From Kiritimatiellia bacterium (lineage in GTDB: Bacteria > Verrucomicrobiota > Kiritimatiellia > UBA8416 > JADHWI01): a stretch of DNA of 64,000 nt. Location: the NCBI GenBank assembly GCA_030744755.1, contig JASLPY010000021.1, positions 1 through 64,000 on the forward strand, given 5' to 3'. Of the stretch, positions 1 to 9,257 are shown one piece after another. A program made the translations under genes and the position numbers. The notes below the pieces were generated by a model, which did no database searches, was not told the origin of the DNA, and saw only the letters and a program-made list of their open reading frames with translations. Each line of letters opens with the position of its first letter. Positions within the stretch are counted from its first letter, which is position 1.

Positions 1-136
1 CATTTTCTCGGATGCCAATTCCCAAAATCATCAAAAACAACTGCAATTTCACGATTTTTAACCGGACACTAGTGACAGGGAATATCGAAGGCAGAAGTGT
101 TTGGGGCCTGAATTGCCGACTCAGCGTTCACTCCGG

Positions 137-1408
137 CTACACATCGTCAGCTTTCACGGGGTAGTCCATGTCAACGGGGGCCAGAATCCTTTGGCGAATG
201 CCCTGTACGATTATGGCTTTGCCTTCCACCGGGCAGACCACTTCGCACAGACCACAACCCCTGCATACGTCGGGATCCACAACTGGATAGTACCTGCCGA
301 AGATGTACTCCGTAGTTATCGCATTATAAGGGCATTGAATGACGCATAGCATGCAACGTATGCAGGTCTTGTGAATCACCGTCGCAAAGCCTATTGCAAC
401 GTTCTGTTTGTCTTCAAGGGCGAGCCGAGGAATCGCTCCTGCAGGGCACGCCTTGCCGCAGGCGTTGCAATGCTCAGAACAGTATCCCGGCGAGATTCTG
501 ATCCTCGGTGTAAGGAAAGCAAGCAACCCTGTGCCTCCCGGATCCTGGCTAATGATGCCCTGTGGGCATGCCGAGGAGCAGTTGCCGCATCTCACGCATA
601 AAGCTGAAAACCGTTCTTCCGTCACACCAGGTGGACGCATAGTCAGTCGCCGGCACGTATCAGATGGTCGTGCTGCGACAATGCAGCCGACTGTCGCTCC
701 CCCTGCAGCGGCCAGAAACCCCCGTCGGCTGACTCGCTTTTTCTCTGTGCTATTCCCGCCATTCGGCTGCATCCTCGATCTGCGAACCCGCCGGCCGACA
801 GAGCCAATGAGGTCTTGAGTGAATCCCAGGGGGCAAACCCGGTAGCACCACAGACCAGGGCTGACAAATGACAATACCACGACGACAATAAAGCAACCGG
901 CCGACAGAACGTTTGCGAGGATCAGGGGTTGGCGCCAGGCGGAAAGGAACCCATTAAAAATACTTAGTGGATCCATCCAAAGAAAAAGCGGGTATCCGGC
1001 AATGGCCGAGCCCAGCGAAAGCATGACTAACCAGGGTCCAAGATGAGGAACGCCGCCGATGCCCGACTTCTTACGAGTTTTGCCTATGAGTTCGACAATC
1101 AGCCCAACATGGCACAGATTGCGGCAGAACCAGCGACCGAACAGGAGTGAGAGAGTTGCCACGGGAAGACAGAGAAGCATCGACAGGTGGAGGGCACGAT
1201 CCCCAATTGCCGATGCCAGGCCGATGAAGGGGCTGAGTGCGGGCACAAAGGCCTCAGGGGCCAAGGGGAATACTGCGGCGGCTTCCCGGGATTGAGCGGC
1301 CAGCCAGCGCACGCCTAGAGCGATGGCGATTAACAGTACGACAAAACGAGAGAGAAGACGTATCTGCCGGGTAGTTATCCGTTCTTTTTCTGTAGAGCCT
1401 ATGGTCAT
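137..1408 (-). CDS. NapH/NapG-like membrane polyferredoxin (fusion)
   Basis: Predicted membrane-bound electron-transfer protein of 423 residues. The N-terminal half (about 20-200) has several hydrophobic segments and two Cys pairs, FCRNLCHVG near 95-99 and WCYRVCPLG near 188-192, as in NapH/MauN polyferredoxins. After a linker comes an internal twin-arginine-like stretch SRRGFLAAAG (228-237), then four Cys clusters (C271-C281, C310-C321, C349-C359, C382-C392) of the CxxCxxCxxxCP type, matching the NapG/MauM ferredoxin. It therefore looks like NapH joined to a NapG-like protein. The start overlaps the stop of the upstream pyrophosphorylase gene as ATGA, so translation is probably coupled. No napA or other terminal reductase is in view, so the electron acceptor is unknown. 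A second translation start near the internal RR motif cannot be excluded. Confidence 0.8.
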   Translation of the reverse strand: MTIGSTEKERITTRQIRLLSRFVVLLIAIALGVRWLAAQSREAAAVFPLAPEAFVPALSPFIGLASAIGDRALHLSMLLCLPVATLSLLFGRWFCRNLCHVGLIVELIGKTRKKSGIGGVPHLGPWLVMLSLGSAIAGYPLFLWMDPLSIFNGFLSAWRQPLILANVLSAGCFIVVVVLSFVSPGLWCYRVCPLGFTQDLIGSVGRRVRRSRMQPNGGNSTEKKRVSRRGFLAAAGGATVGCIVAARPSDTCRRLTMRPPGVTEERFSALCVRCGNCSSACPQGIISQDPGGTGLLAFLTPRIRISPGYCSEHCNACGKACPAGAIPRLALEDKQNVAIGFATVIHKTCIRCMLCVIQCPYNAITTEYIFGRYYPVVDPDVCRGCGLCEVVCPVEGKAIIVQGIRQRILAPVDMDYPVKADDV

Positions 1409-2817
1409 ACTAGCAATACGTCATCCGTGACCGCGAAATCCTGCGGGAGTTTCGATCTGAGATCCTGCACGTTTCCAGCGAAACGGGGATCGATCTCGAT
1501 TTTGTAGACCGGGGTTCCTGAGTCATCCTTCGGCACCTCGATGCCACAGGCTTCAAGCCACCTCGAGTACTTGCGTATCATATCACGCTGTGTGGTCTCC
1601 GGCGAGTCTGCCCCGGTGGCATTCTTGACTGGAGAAAACTCTTCCTCCCGCGCAAAAGCAAGGTTCAGAACAGTGTTCGCGTCCGGAAGTACATCGAAGA
1701 TGAATTTCTCGAACTTGAACGCGTTGGGCTCTCCGGGCCTGACGGTTTCGCCGTCGGCGTTGCAGTACGGGACCTTCTTGTGCGCGACGTGCAGGGGGAG
1801 TTCCGCATTCGCCTCCTGTTTGAGAAAGCCCAGCGAGAACACGTGGATTGCTACACTTCCGTACAAGAACTTGAGCGATCCATCCGGCAACGTGGCCGCT
1901 GCTTCCTCTTCCGGGAGATCGATGTACTCAATGACCATGTTGTGACCATCACGCGCTGCGACGACTCCAAGACCTTCACCGGCATCCCGCTTGGCACATA
2001 CCTTGACCGAGACGTCGGCTCCAGTGTTCGCATGCAGCCCGATGAACGCTGGATCGGCAATCTCTATGAGAGGGTTATCGACCTGGAAGTAGAAGAGGGT
2101 ATCCAGGCCCCGGGAGGCCATATCGTCAAGCGCTCCGGAGTTCTTCAATGCCGTGATTGTTCCACCGTGGCCATCCGGACTCATGAAGATGTGATGGGGA
2201 GAATCGAGAATGATTTTCCCCTCACCGGTGAGAGTCGGCCACATTCCCTGTATGAAGAAGAGAACGCGCTCCGGGTCTAGACCGAAGTAATTGTTCTCGG
2301 CGAAGAAATCGTGAGTCGGCTTGTTGTTTGTCTCGCTGGTCATGACATAGAAGGGAATCTGTGTGTCATACTTCTCCTCGAGCCGCAGGATCTTGTGGCA
2401 GTGGATTTCAAACAGTGTGGCGTTGGTAATCGGCGCAACGGGGAAGGCCCCCTTGGGGCCGTCGAAGCCCAGTCGTGAGCCCTGGCCGCCGGCGACGAGG
2501 ATTACTCCAACCCTGCCTTCGCTGAGAGAACTCTCGCCAATGTTAATGGCATCTGCGGTTTCTTGTTCTGAGGGCGTCATCACTTCTGCCGGTAGGGTAC
2601 CTGCGCCAAAAGCGGCTTGCGCAGCATCGCCTTGCCCGAGCATTGACTGCATTCTCGCTATGCTTGGAAAGTCGAGTGTTTCAATCTGACTGAGCAATGC
2701 AGACCGTTCGGTATCCGACAGCTTGTCCCAGAAATCCAGCAGTTGTCCCTGGCCATGCCTGTCCAGAAGTTCCTTCGCATCAGAGTATGAATCAATCGTC
2801 ACTTGTGTTGTCTCCAT
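1405..2817 (-). CDS. UDP-sugar pyrophosphorylase (UDPGP family, UAP1-like)
   Basis: Nucleotidyltransferase of 470 residues that should make UDP-GlcNAc or UDP-glucose from UTP and the sugar 1-phosphate. The nucleotide-binding signature LVAGGQGSRLGFDGPKG sits at about residues 107-123, followed by segments typical of the eukaryotic-style UDPGP/UAP family (GHGGTITALK, DNPLIEI, KFEKFIFD). This is not the GlmU or GalU fold family usual in bacteria. It starts 11 bases after the stop of the TPR/DUF2723 glycosyltransferase gene, and its stop overlaps the polyferredoxin start as ATGA. A role in sugar-nucleotide supply for glycosylation is an inference from this operon. The sugar specificity cannot be told from sequence alone. 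Confidence 0.85.
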   Translation of the reverse strand: METTQVTIDSYSDAKELLDRHGQGQLLDFWDKLSDTERSALLSQIETLDFPSIARMQSMLGQGDAAQAAFGAGTLPAEVMTPSEQETADAINIGESSLSEGRVGVILVAGGQGSRLGFDGPKGAFPVAPITNATLFEIHCHKILRLEEKYDTQIPFYVMTSETNNKPTHDFFAENNYFGLDPERVLFFIQGMWPTLTGEGKIILDSPHHIFMSPDGHGGTITALKNSGALDDMASRGLDTLFYFQVDNPLIEIADPAFIGLHANTGADVSVKVCAKRDAGEGLGVVAARDGHNMVIEYIDLPEEEAAATLPDGSLKFLYGSVAIHVFSLGFLKQEANAELPLHVAHKKVPYCNADGETVRPGEPNAFKFEKFIFDVLPDANTVLNLAFAREEEFSPVKNATGADSPETTQRDMIRKYSRWLEACGIEVPKDDSGTPVYKIEIDPRFAGNVQDLRSKLPQDFAVTDDVLLV

Positions 2818-2828
2818 CTGGATCCGGG

Positions 2829-5800
2829 TTATCCCCCGAGCTTCTCTCTAATATCCTTAAGTCGTGCCTGGTCCTCCGGCGGAAGTTGATGGCTTTGGGA
2901 TTGGACCCGTTCCAACATTTCCCGCGCCTGCTTCTTGTCGCCCTGCAAGGACTTGAGTTCAGCCATATTTAGAAGTACCCGCAGGTCGCCCTGGAAGAGT
3001 GACAGAGATTGCTTGAAGGCTTCCTCCGCTTCCTCAAGCCGTCCGATCCGCATCAATACCAGTCCCAGCGTATCCCACGTGGCGTAGATCTTCTTGTTCA
3101 ATTCAAGCGATTCCCGCGCCAGCTTCTCAGCTTCCTCGTAGCCGCGCTTTCGGAATACTAACCACGCAAGGTCGTTAAGGGCCTCGGGTGATCTCCGGGC
3201 ATCAAGACTCCTTCTCAATGAGTCTTCCGCAAGTTCGTATTCACGGGAGACAATATGCAACGATCCCATGGCGTAGTTGCCGAGAGGGTTCTGGGGGTCA
3301 AGTTTCAGAAGACGCAGGGCGTGGCGGCGTTGGCTGTCCTCTTCTCCCTCCAGCATGTCAAGCCTCAGGAGTTGCGAGATAAGCAATTGATGGGAAGGCC
3401 ATACCTGTAGGGCCTGTTCCAGCTCCCGGCGTGTAGTTGCCAGGTCTTGCTCCTTCCATGCCATCTGGGCGCGTACATACGAAGCAATTCCATCTCCTTG
3501 AGGCAGGCTATGCAGGTTCGCTATGAAGTCGGATAATTCATCCCGGTCATTCTGATGAAGAAGTGTATCCGCAAGCATCATTTGTGCGATAGTAAGTTTC
3601 GGGTGCAACGAGGTCAGTTCTTCCAGGACTATTCGCGCCTCGGCAATCTTACCTGCCGCAACGTTGAGGCTGGCCCACTCAAGAGATGCCTGAATGCGAT
3701 GTGCGCCTGCCTGCTCCGCTTTTTGGAGAAACAACTCTGCTCCGGACAGATCGCCTTTCTTGCGCAGTGCCCTGGTCATACCAAGTAAGGCTTTGGCGTT
3801 GTCGGGGTCTTCCTCCAGGATCTGTGCAAATATCGCCTCTCCCTTCTCTTCTTCCTGTTGTTTCAGGTACACGTCAGCCAGGGACAACTTAACAGTGTGC
3901 GACTGATCCCGCTCCGAAAGCTGAAGGGCGGTGCGCAGCCCAGATACAGCCACTCCTGGCCTGCCGGAAAGAGCCCAAGCCAGCCCAATCTGCGCAAACG
4001 TCTCGGGTGTACGCACGTATCCGTAATAGCGGGAGAGAGCCCAAAGCTTGCGTATTCCTGAGCCTCTCCTGTTCTTCAGAACTTTGACGCGTTGTTCAAT
4101 TCTGGCGGCCTCGTCAGTCTGGAATCCAGATGCTACCATGGCGGCCTGATTAAGCAGGGCGCTCAAGTTGCTCTCATCTATTTCAATTGCCTTGCTGTAC
4201 GCTTCGAAAGCCAGGGATGGTGATTCGAGGTCTTCAAGCAGTACACCCAGATTGTTTGCCACTAAACCAGTATGACGGATCAGCTGCGCACGGCTCCCTG
4301 CCAGCATTCTGTCTCCGGGTTCAGTTCCCTGGAGGAGGGGAAGTATCCGATCCCAGAAGGCTGAGTGATCCGACATCAGCTCGGCAGGGGAAATACCCAT
4401 GGCATCTGCAGAACCGAGGAAATTCATGTTGTTAGGAACAACTTTGAAACTCGCCCCTATCCAGAGATCAGGAATGGACATGATCGCAACTGTCGCGGTG
4501 ACGTCATCTTCGCTTGTCAACCATTCCTGCAGAAGAGTGAGTATGCCTATTTCGGCAAGATTGCGAAGCCGGGGTGAATCCAGTTTCTGGAGAGCGATCT
4601 TGTTGCCTACGCTGCTGGCGGGCTGTCGGGGGTTTATGATGCCCAGATCTGCACCAGCTTCATGCGCGGCAATGCGAATGTGATCGTCCATGAACCCATC
4701 GGTGACCAGCCATGATCGACCTTTCAGGTTTGTTACTATCTCGTTGGCTATCACGTTTATGAATCGACACTGCCGCCCATCTGCTTCATGAATGTTTCTA
4801 AACGGTGCCAAGCAGAGCACTATAAGACCGGCGATTGCGATAACAGGTCCCATACATTTGCGAAGGAAAGTGTGGATGCGCCAGTCTGAGCCCTGCCACA
4901 GTGCAGCGGGAAGGAGATACCAGTAGGCCAGGAGATAGCCGAAGACGCAAGCATTGAGGAGGTAGGGTGTCGTCTGAATCCTAGCGATCCCTGTCATGGA
5001 CCACGGTGCGAACCTGACGTTCAACAGTACGCATACGGCAAGGCCGGTCAGAACGACGTGGAGCAGGTAATAGGTCCAGTCCTTTTCTTCGTTGAGCGCT
5101 CTTCTTCCGACAGCAAGCGAAGTAAGAAAAGGCGTAACGGTCATGAATATCAGGATCATCCAGCCTATCTTAGGCAGGCTCCGCGTGAGCGACCACACCT
5201 GATCACGCCACATGAACCAGAGCACTTCGAAGTAGCCTATGTACTCTCGGACCAGATACCCTTCCGATCCCCAGAACAACCATGCAACGAGGAAGTAGAG
5301 AGACAAACCAATGAGGGTTGACAGCGACGTCACAATAATATGCGTCCTGTTTACATCCTCCCTGTGCCACATAGATGCGATTGTCACGAAGACGAATATG
5401 GGTGCAAACAAGACAAGGGACGCGAATTCAACAACGCCAATTCCGTAAAGAAAGCCAAGTATGCACAGAAGGACGCCCGAACCTGACCTCACATAGCGAA
5501 GAAGCAGGGCAAAGAGACACAGTAAAATGAGAATATGGAATGACAGTGGGATTGCCCTGTTTGAGGCAACCCAGAACGGTGTGCTGAATGCCAGGAAGAG
5601 TGCCGCGCCAAGTCCTGCGAGCCGAGCCGCCATCGCGGCCCTGGCGGCATTATCTCTGCCTGTTATGATAATTCCCGATACTACATCTGTCATTATGCGG
5701 TACAACAAGGCAACGGAGAATGATCCGGAGAGAGCACTCACTAGGTTCAGTCTCGTTACTACATCGCAGATTGGAACTTTCGTGGCTATCCATAACACGG

Positions 5801-5981
5801 TGGTCCACAGGGGGTAATCCGGCGTCAGCCTTGGTATAATGCCGGTATGCTGCAGGATCATAATCGCAGGTTTCCCAGGATACGCACCTGCGCTCAACGT
5901 GAGGTAGTAGAGGGCAAAAGCCGCAAATCCGAGGAAGGTAGACATAACGGTATCAAGAAGGCGCAAATGTGAGGTTTTCAT
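2829..5981 (-). CDS. DUF2723 (GT117-like) membrane glycosyltransferase with C-terminal TPRs
   Basis: Integral membrane protein of 1050 residues. The first ~450 residues are multi-spanning and begin with a segment (LGFAAFALYYLTLSAGAYPG) resembling the N-terminus of DUF2723 proteins, which are related to protein O-mannosyltransferases and classed as GT117. From about residue 570 to the end there are repeated TPR units, including NLGVLLEDLESPSLAFEAYS and DTLGLVLMRIGRLEEAEEAF. I place the start at the ATG at 5981 because the open frame extends 65 residues further upstream without resembling a signal or the family; its ribosome-binding site is weak. It is the first gene of a three-gene operon with the sugar-nucleotide pyrophosphorylase. 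The likely job is lipid-linked sugar transfer to exported proteins, but donor and target are unknown. Confidence 0.75.
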   Translation of the reverse strand: MKTSHLRLLDTVMSTFLGFAAFALYYLTLSAGAYPGKPAIMILQHTGIIPRLTPDYPLWTTVLWIATKVPICDVVTRLNLVSALSGSFSVALLYRIMTDVVSGIIITGRDNAARAAMAARLAGLGAALFLAFSTPFWVASNRAIPLSFHILILLCLFALLLRYVRSGSGVLLCILGFLYGIGVVEFASLVLFAPIFVFVTIASMWHREDVNRTHIIVTSLSTLIGLSLYFLVAWLFWGSEGYLVREYIGYFEVLWFMWRDQVWSLTRSLPKIGWMILIFMTVTPFLTSLAVGRRALNEEKDWTYYLLHVVLTGLAVCVLLNVRFAPWSMTGIARIQTTPYLLNACVFGYLLAYWYLLPAALWQGSDWRIHTFLRKCMGPVIAIAGLIVLCLAPFRNIHEADGRQCRFINVIANEIVTNLKGRSWLVTDGFMDDHIRIAAHEAGADLGIINPRQPASSVGNKIALQKLDSPRLRNLAEIGILTLLQEWLTSEDDVTATVAIMSIPDLWIGASFKVVPNNMNFLGSADAMGISPAELMSDHSAFWDRILPLLQGTEPGDRMLAGSRAQLIRHTGLVANNLGVLLEDLESPSLAFEAYSKAIEIDESNLSALLNQAAMVASGFQTDEAARIEQRVKVLKNRRGSGIRKLWALSRYYGYVRTPETFAQIGLAWALSGRPGVAVSGLRTALQLSERDQSHTVKLSLADVYLKQQEEEKGEAIFAQILEEDPDNAKALLGMTRALRKKGDLSGAELFLQKAEQAGAHRIQASLEWASLNVAAGKIAEARIVLEELTSLHPKLTIAQMMLADTLLHQNDRDELSDFIANLHSLPQGDGIASYVRAQMAWKEQDLATTRRELEQALQVWPSHQLLISQLLRLDMLEGEEDSQRRHALRLLKLDPQNPLGNYAMGSLHIVSREYELAEDSLRRSLDARRSPEALNDLAWLVFRKRGYEEAEKLARESLELNKKIYATWDTLGLVLMRIGRLEEAEEAFKQSLSLFQGDLRVLLNMAELKSLQGDKKQAREMLERVQSQSHQLPPEDQARLKDIREKLGG

Positions 5982-6127
5982 AGGGCAAATCGTATACAGG
6001 AGAGCCCGACTTTTTACAATGTCAAAATGGGTCTCTCGTAGAGCCGCGGAGATCGCAGATATGGCCTTCTGTCCAAGAAAGAAAGGCGGGAGCGCCATAC
6101 GCGTGATGCACTGGGACTGTATTAGAC

Positions 6128-6195
6128 AGCGTCCACCTCGTAGTGGTGGACGTATTTGGAGGCGGAGTAGGACCACCGCTACGAGGCGGAGACCA
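6128..6195. repeat. Inverted-repeat element in a divergent intergenic region
   Basis: The 325-base gap between the divergent genes at 5981 and 6307 holds a perfect 8-bp hairpin, CGTCCACC at 6130-6137 pairing with GGTGGACG at 6145-6152 around a 7-base loop. A second, related GC-rich block at 6173-6190 carries CCACCGCTACGAGGCGG, an approximate inverted copy of the first. No gene, RNA or clear promoter was recognised in the rest of the gap. Confidence 0.5.
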
Positions 6196-6306
6196 GACGA
6201 ATGAAACGTGACGATCCGTCGGCATGCAATCGTGCTGCACGCTGCAGAAGGTGAAATGCTCTAGACGATTGAATCTCACGGCTCGATTATCTAGAGTGTT
6301 ACTGCA

Positions 6307-7044
6307 ATGGAAGAACAAACAATCAGATTGCAGAAGTTCCTTTCTGAAAGGGGGTTCGGTTCCCGCCGGGGAGTGGTGACTTCTATTGAAGCGGGCAGGG
6401 TAAGGGTGAATGGCGAAACCGTGAGTGAGCGTGGCGCGCGTATCGTTCCGGGTGCAGATGCAGTGGAGGTCGACGGCGTTGTTGTTGCCACGGAAAAACC
6501 ACGATCCCGCACTATCATAATGTACAAACCCCGTGGGTATATCTGCAGCCGATCTTCGGCCCAGGGAAAGACGATCTATGACCTTTTGCCTCCCGAACTC
6601 TTCCAACTGCGACCAGTTGGCCGCCTTGATAAGGACAGCGAAGGGCTGCTGCTGCTGTCAAATGACGGAGAATTGATAGAATGTTTGACCCACCCGCGCT
6701 TCCAGCAGTCAAAGATCTATCGTGTAACAGTTTCCGGCAAGGTGTCTCCGCAAGTGCTGGCAAGACTCAGATCACGAATGGTCATTGACGGCTACAGAAT
6801 CCATCCGGTAGGAATCGTGGATGTAACCGCACAAGCTGACGCCGACAGGCGGGTCCTGGAGTTTACGCTCAAGGAGGGCAGAAACCGTCAGATCAGGAAG
6901 ATGTGTGCCGTCGTGAAACTGCGCGTGCACCGACTTGTCCGTGTGGGGATAAGGGGAATTCCGTCCACGGGTCAAACCACGGGCAAATGGCGTGAATTAA
7001 CGGCCGCGGAAGAATCACAACTCAAAGGCAGAGCTGATGCATAA
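6307..7044 (+). CDS. RsuA/RluB/RluE-family rRNA pseudouridine synthase
   Basis: Enzyme of 245 residues that converts a specific rRNA uridine to pseudouridine. An S4 RNA-binding domain occupies about residues 6-60 (IRLQKFLSERGFGSRRG, RVRVNGE), followed by the catalytic domain with the diagnostic GRLDKDSEGLLLLSNDG motif containing the nucleophilic Asp, and EGRNRQIRKMC near the C-terminus. Length and motifs fit RluB best, but RsuA and RluE share them. The gene overlaps the next one by 8 bases, so the two are probably cotranslated. It is transcribed away from the DUF2723 operon. Confidence 0.9.
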   Translation: MEEQTIRLQKFLSERGFGSRRGVVTSIEAGRVRVNGETVSERGARIVPGADAVEVDGVVVATEKPRSRTIIMYKPRGYICSRSSAQGKTIYDLLPPELFQLRPVGRLDKDSEGLLLLSNDGELIECLTHPRFQQSKIYRVTVSGKVSPQVLARLRSRMVIDGYRIHPVGIVDVTAQADADRRVLEFTLKEGRNRQIRKMCAVVKLRVHRLVRVGIRGIPSTGQTTGKWRELTAAEESQLKGRADA

Positions 7045-9187
7045 AAAGGGAAACTCTGGGTTTCGGTCGGTCGGGTCATGGCCTCTTATTACCGCCACTT
7101 TTGTCGGATCCTTCCTGCTGTTCCAGATCCAGCCCATAATGGGCAAGCGATTGCTTCCGCTGTTTGGTGGGGCCGCTCGAGTGTGGTCGGCATCGCTGCT
7201 TTTCTTCCAGCTCTTCCTTCTTGTCGGATACGTCTATGCTCACCTGGTTGCAAAGCTGGTGCCCCGTAGTCAGAAGTACGTGCACCAATGCATGGTGTTT
7301 GTTTCGCTCGTATCCGTCGTCGTGATGTTTCTCCGATGGGATTCATCGATGTTTCTCCAGGCGGGGGCAGCGACGGGAAGCAACCTCCTGTCAGTATACC
7401 AAGTGCTGCGAGTCCTGTTCGTGAGCATTGGGCTTCCTTACATGCTCATAGCCGCGGGAAGCCCGTTGCTCCAGGTATGGTATTCTCGAACGGCAAAAGG
7501 GTCGCCGTATCCGCTGTACGCCGTCTCCAACGCCGCATCATTGCTGGCACTTATCAGTTATCCTGTAATTGTGGAACCATTCTTCAGCCTGAGAATGCAG
7601 GCCAGAATCTGGATTACCGGATATGTTGCCTACGCGGTTCTGGTTGGCTGGTGCGCGATTCGTTTTGCATTAGTTACGCGGGTGGTGTCGGAGGATTCCC
7701 GTAAGGCACTGCCCAGGAAAGAAAACACCCGGTTGCCGGTTTTTCAGCACCTGCAGTGGATACTGATCGCCGCCGTACCTTCGTTCATGCTTCTTGCAGC
7801 AACGGAACACATCACCAGCAATGTTGCCGCGGTTCCGTTGCTGTGGATAATTCCGCTGACGATTTACCTGCTGACATTCATTCTGAGTTTCAGTGGCTAT
7901 TCTCCGCAAAAAGAACTCAGTGCCCTGCTGGTTCTCCTTACGTCGCTGGGAAGCTGGTATGCGCTCAAACATTCCCTCGCTATGCCCATAACGCACCAAG
8001 TGCTTTTGCACTCGGCAACGCTCTTCACGGGATGCACCCTTTTTCATTCACTTCTCTATGAAAGCAGGCCAGAACCTGCCAGGCTTACAGGTTTCTACAT
8101 GGCTATTGCTCTCGGTGGCGCCGTGGGTGGGGCATCAATGAGTCTCGCCGTGCCTTTGCTGAGCAGTACCGTTTGGGAGTTTCATCTAGCGATTATCGTC
8201 CTGTGTATGGCTGGAGCGGGCGTCTTATTCAGTGCCGACAATCATAGGATGAAAGCGTGGCGTTTTCCGCTTGGAGCCGTATTGATTCTAGTTGTGTCGC
8301 TCGTATGGCAGGACTACCGGCATCGGTGCGCGGATTCCGTGTTGTCAACGCGTAACTTCTACGGCGCACTGAAAGTTCACAGACAGGAAATACAGCCCGG
8401 AGGTAATATCTTCTCTCTGATGCATGGGAATGTATGCCACGGAATCCAGTATGATCGCTATCCAAGGAGACGTATCCCCACAGCTTACTTCTATGAAGAA
8501 AGCGGTCTTGGATTGGCGATTCGCTACAAGCAAGCCTTGTTGAAAGAGAAGGGGAGGGGAATAAGGATTGGGGCATTGGGGATGGGGATTGGTGTGGTTT
8601 CGGCGTACTGCGAACCGGGTGATCACGTCCGTTTCTATGAGCTCGATCCGGGAGTCGTGAAGATTGCTCAGAACAGGAAATACTTCACGTACCTGGGTGA
8701 TTGCCGCGGAACATTAGACATTGTGCTGGGCGATGCAAGAGTGTCACTTGAGCGTGAACTTGAGGAAGGTGATATCAAGAAGTTTGATGTTGTTGTTGTT
8801 GACGTCTTCAACGGTGACGCTATTCCGGTCCATCTGTTGACCGCCGAAGCGTTCTCTGTTTACCTCTCGCACCTCGCTGAAGACGGAATCCTTGCCCTCC
8901 ACATATCCAACGCGCACCTTGATCTGAGCGGCGTCGTATGGATCGCCAAAGAACTCAACTCGCTCCATGGGGCTATCGTACGAACAGAGGGAGACTTGAA
9001 ACTTTCCTCGAATGCAACCTGGGCCCTGCTATCCAGGGACAGAGGTCTTCTGAAAGCGCCGAGCATCAAAGAAGTCAGCCTGCCGGAATCGGACGTGCCA
9101 GTGCAGAGATATGCCTGGACAGATGAATACAGTAGTATTCTTAGGGTTCTGGGTAAGGCCACCGTCCCGCGGAAAAACCGCCTTTAA
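7037..9187 (+). CDS. Fused MFS-like transporter / spermidine synthase-like protein
   Basis: Protein of 716 residues. The N-terminal ~420 residues hold around twelve hydrophobic segments separated by short loops (for example FVGSFLLFQIQPIMGKRLLP, typical of this family). The C-terminal part, from about residue 440, is a spermidine-synthase-like Rossmann methyltransferase-fold domain with IGALGMGIGVVSAY, an acidic ribose-binding FYELDPGVV, and LGDARVSLE followed by FDVVVVDVFNGDAIPVHLLT. Such fused MFS/SpeE proteins are widespread, but the substrate is generally not known and they are often not true spermidine synthases. The start overlaps the pseudouridine synthase gene by 8 bases. Confidence 0.85.
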   Translation: MHKKGNSGFRSVGSWPLITATFVGSFLLFQIQPIMGKRLLPLFGGAARVWSASLLFFQLFLLVGYVYAHLVAKLVPRSQKYVHQCMVFVSLVSVVVMFLRWDSSMFLQAGAATGSNLLSVYQVLRVLFVSIGLPYMLIAAGSPLLQVWYSRTAKGSPYPLYAVSNAASLLALISYPVIVEPFFSLRMQARIWITGYVAYAVLVGWCAIRFALVTRVVSEDSRKALPRKENTRLPVFQHLQWILIAAVPSFMLLAATEHITSNVAAVPLLWIIPLTIYLLTFILSFSGYSPQKELSALLVLLTSLGSWYALKHSLAMPITHQVLLHSATLFTGCTLFHSLLYESRPEPARLTGFYMAIALGGAVGGASMSLAVPLLSSTVWEFHLAIIVLCMAGAGVLFSADNHRMKAWRFPLGAVLILVVSLVWQDYRHRCADSVLSTRNFYGALKVHRQEIQPGGNIFSLMHGNVCHGIQYDRYPRRRIPTAYFYEESGLGLAIRYKQALLKEKGRGIRIGALGMGIGVVSAYCEPGDHVRFYELDPGVVKIAQNRKYFTYLGDCRGTLDIVLGDARVSLERELEEGDIKKFDVVVVDVFNGDAIPVHLLTAEAFSVYLSHLAEDGILALHISNAHLDLSGVVWIAKELNSLHGAIVRTEGDLKLSSNATWALLSRDRGLLKAPSIKEVSLPESDVPVQRYAWTDEYSSILRVLGKATVPRKNRL

Positions 9188-9257
9188 CCCTGTGGCAGAG
9201 CCTTGTGAGTTGTGGGTCGGCTTTGCGACTCTCTATTCATATCCCCTACTCAGTCCT

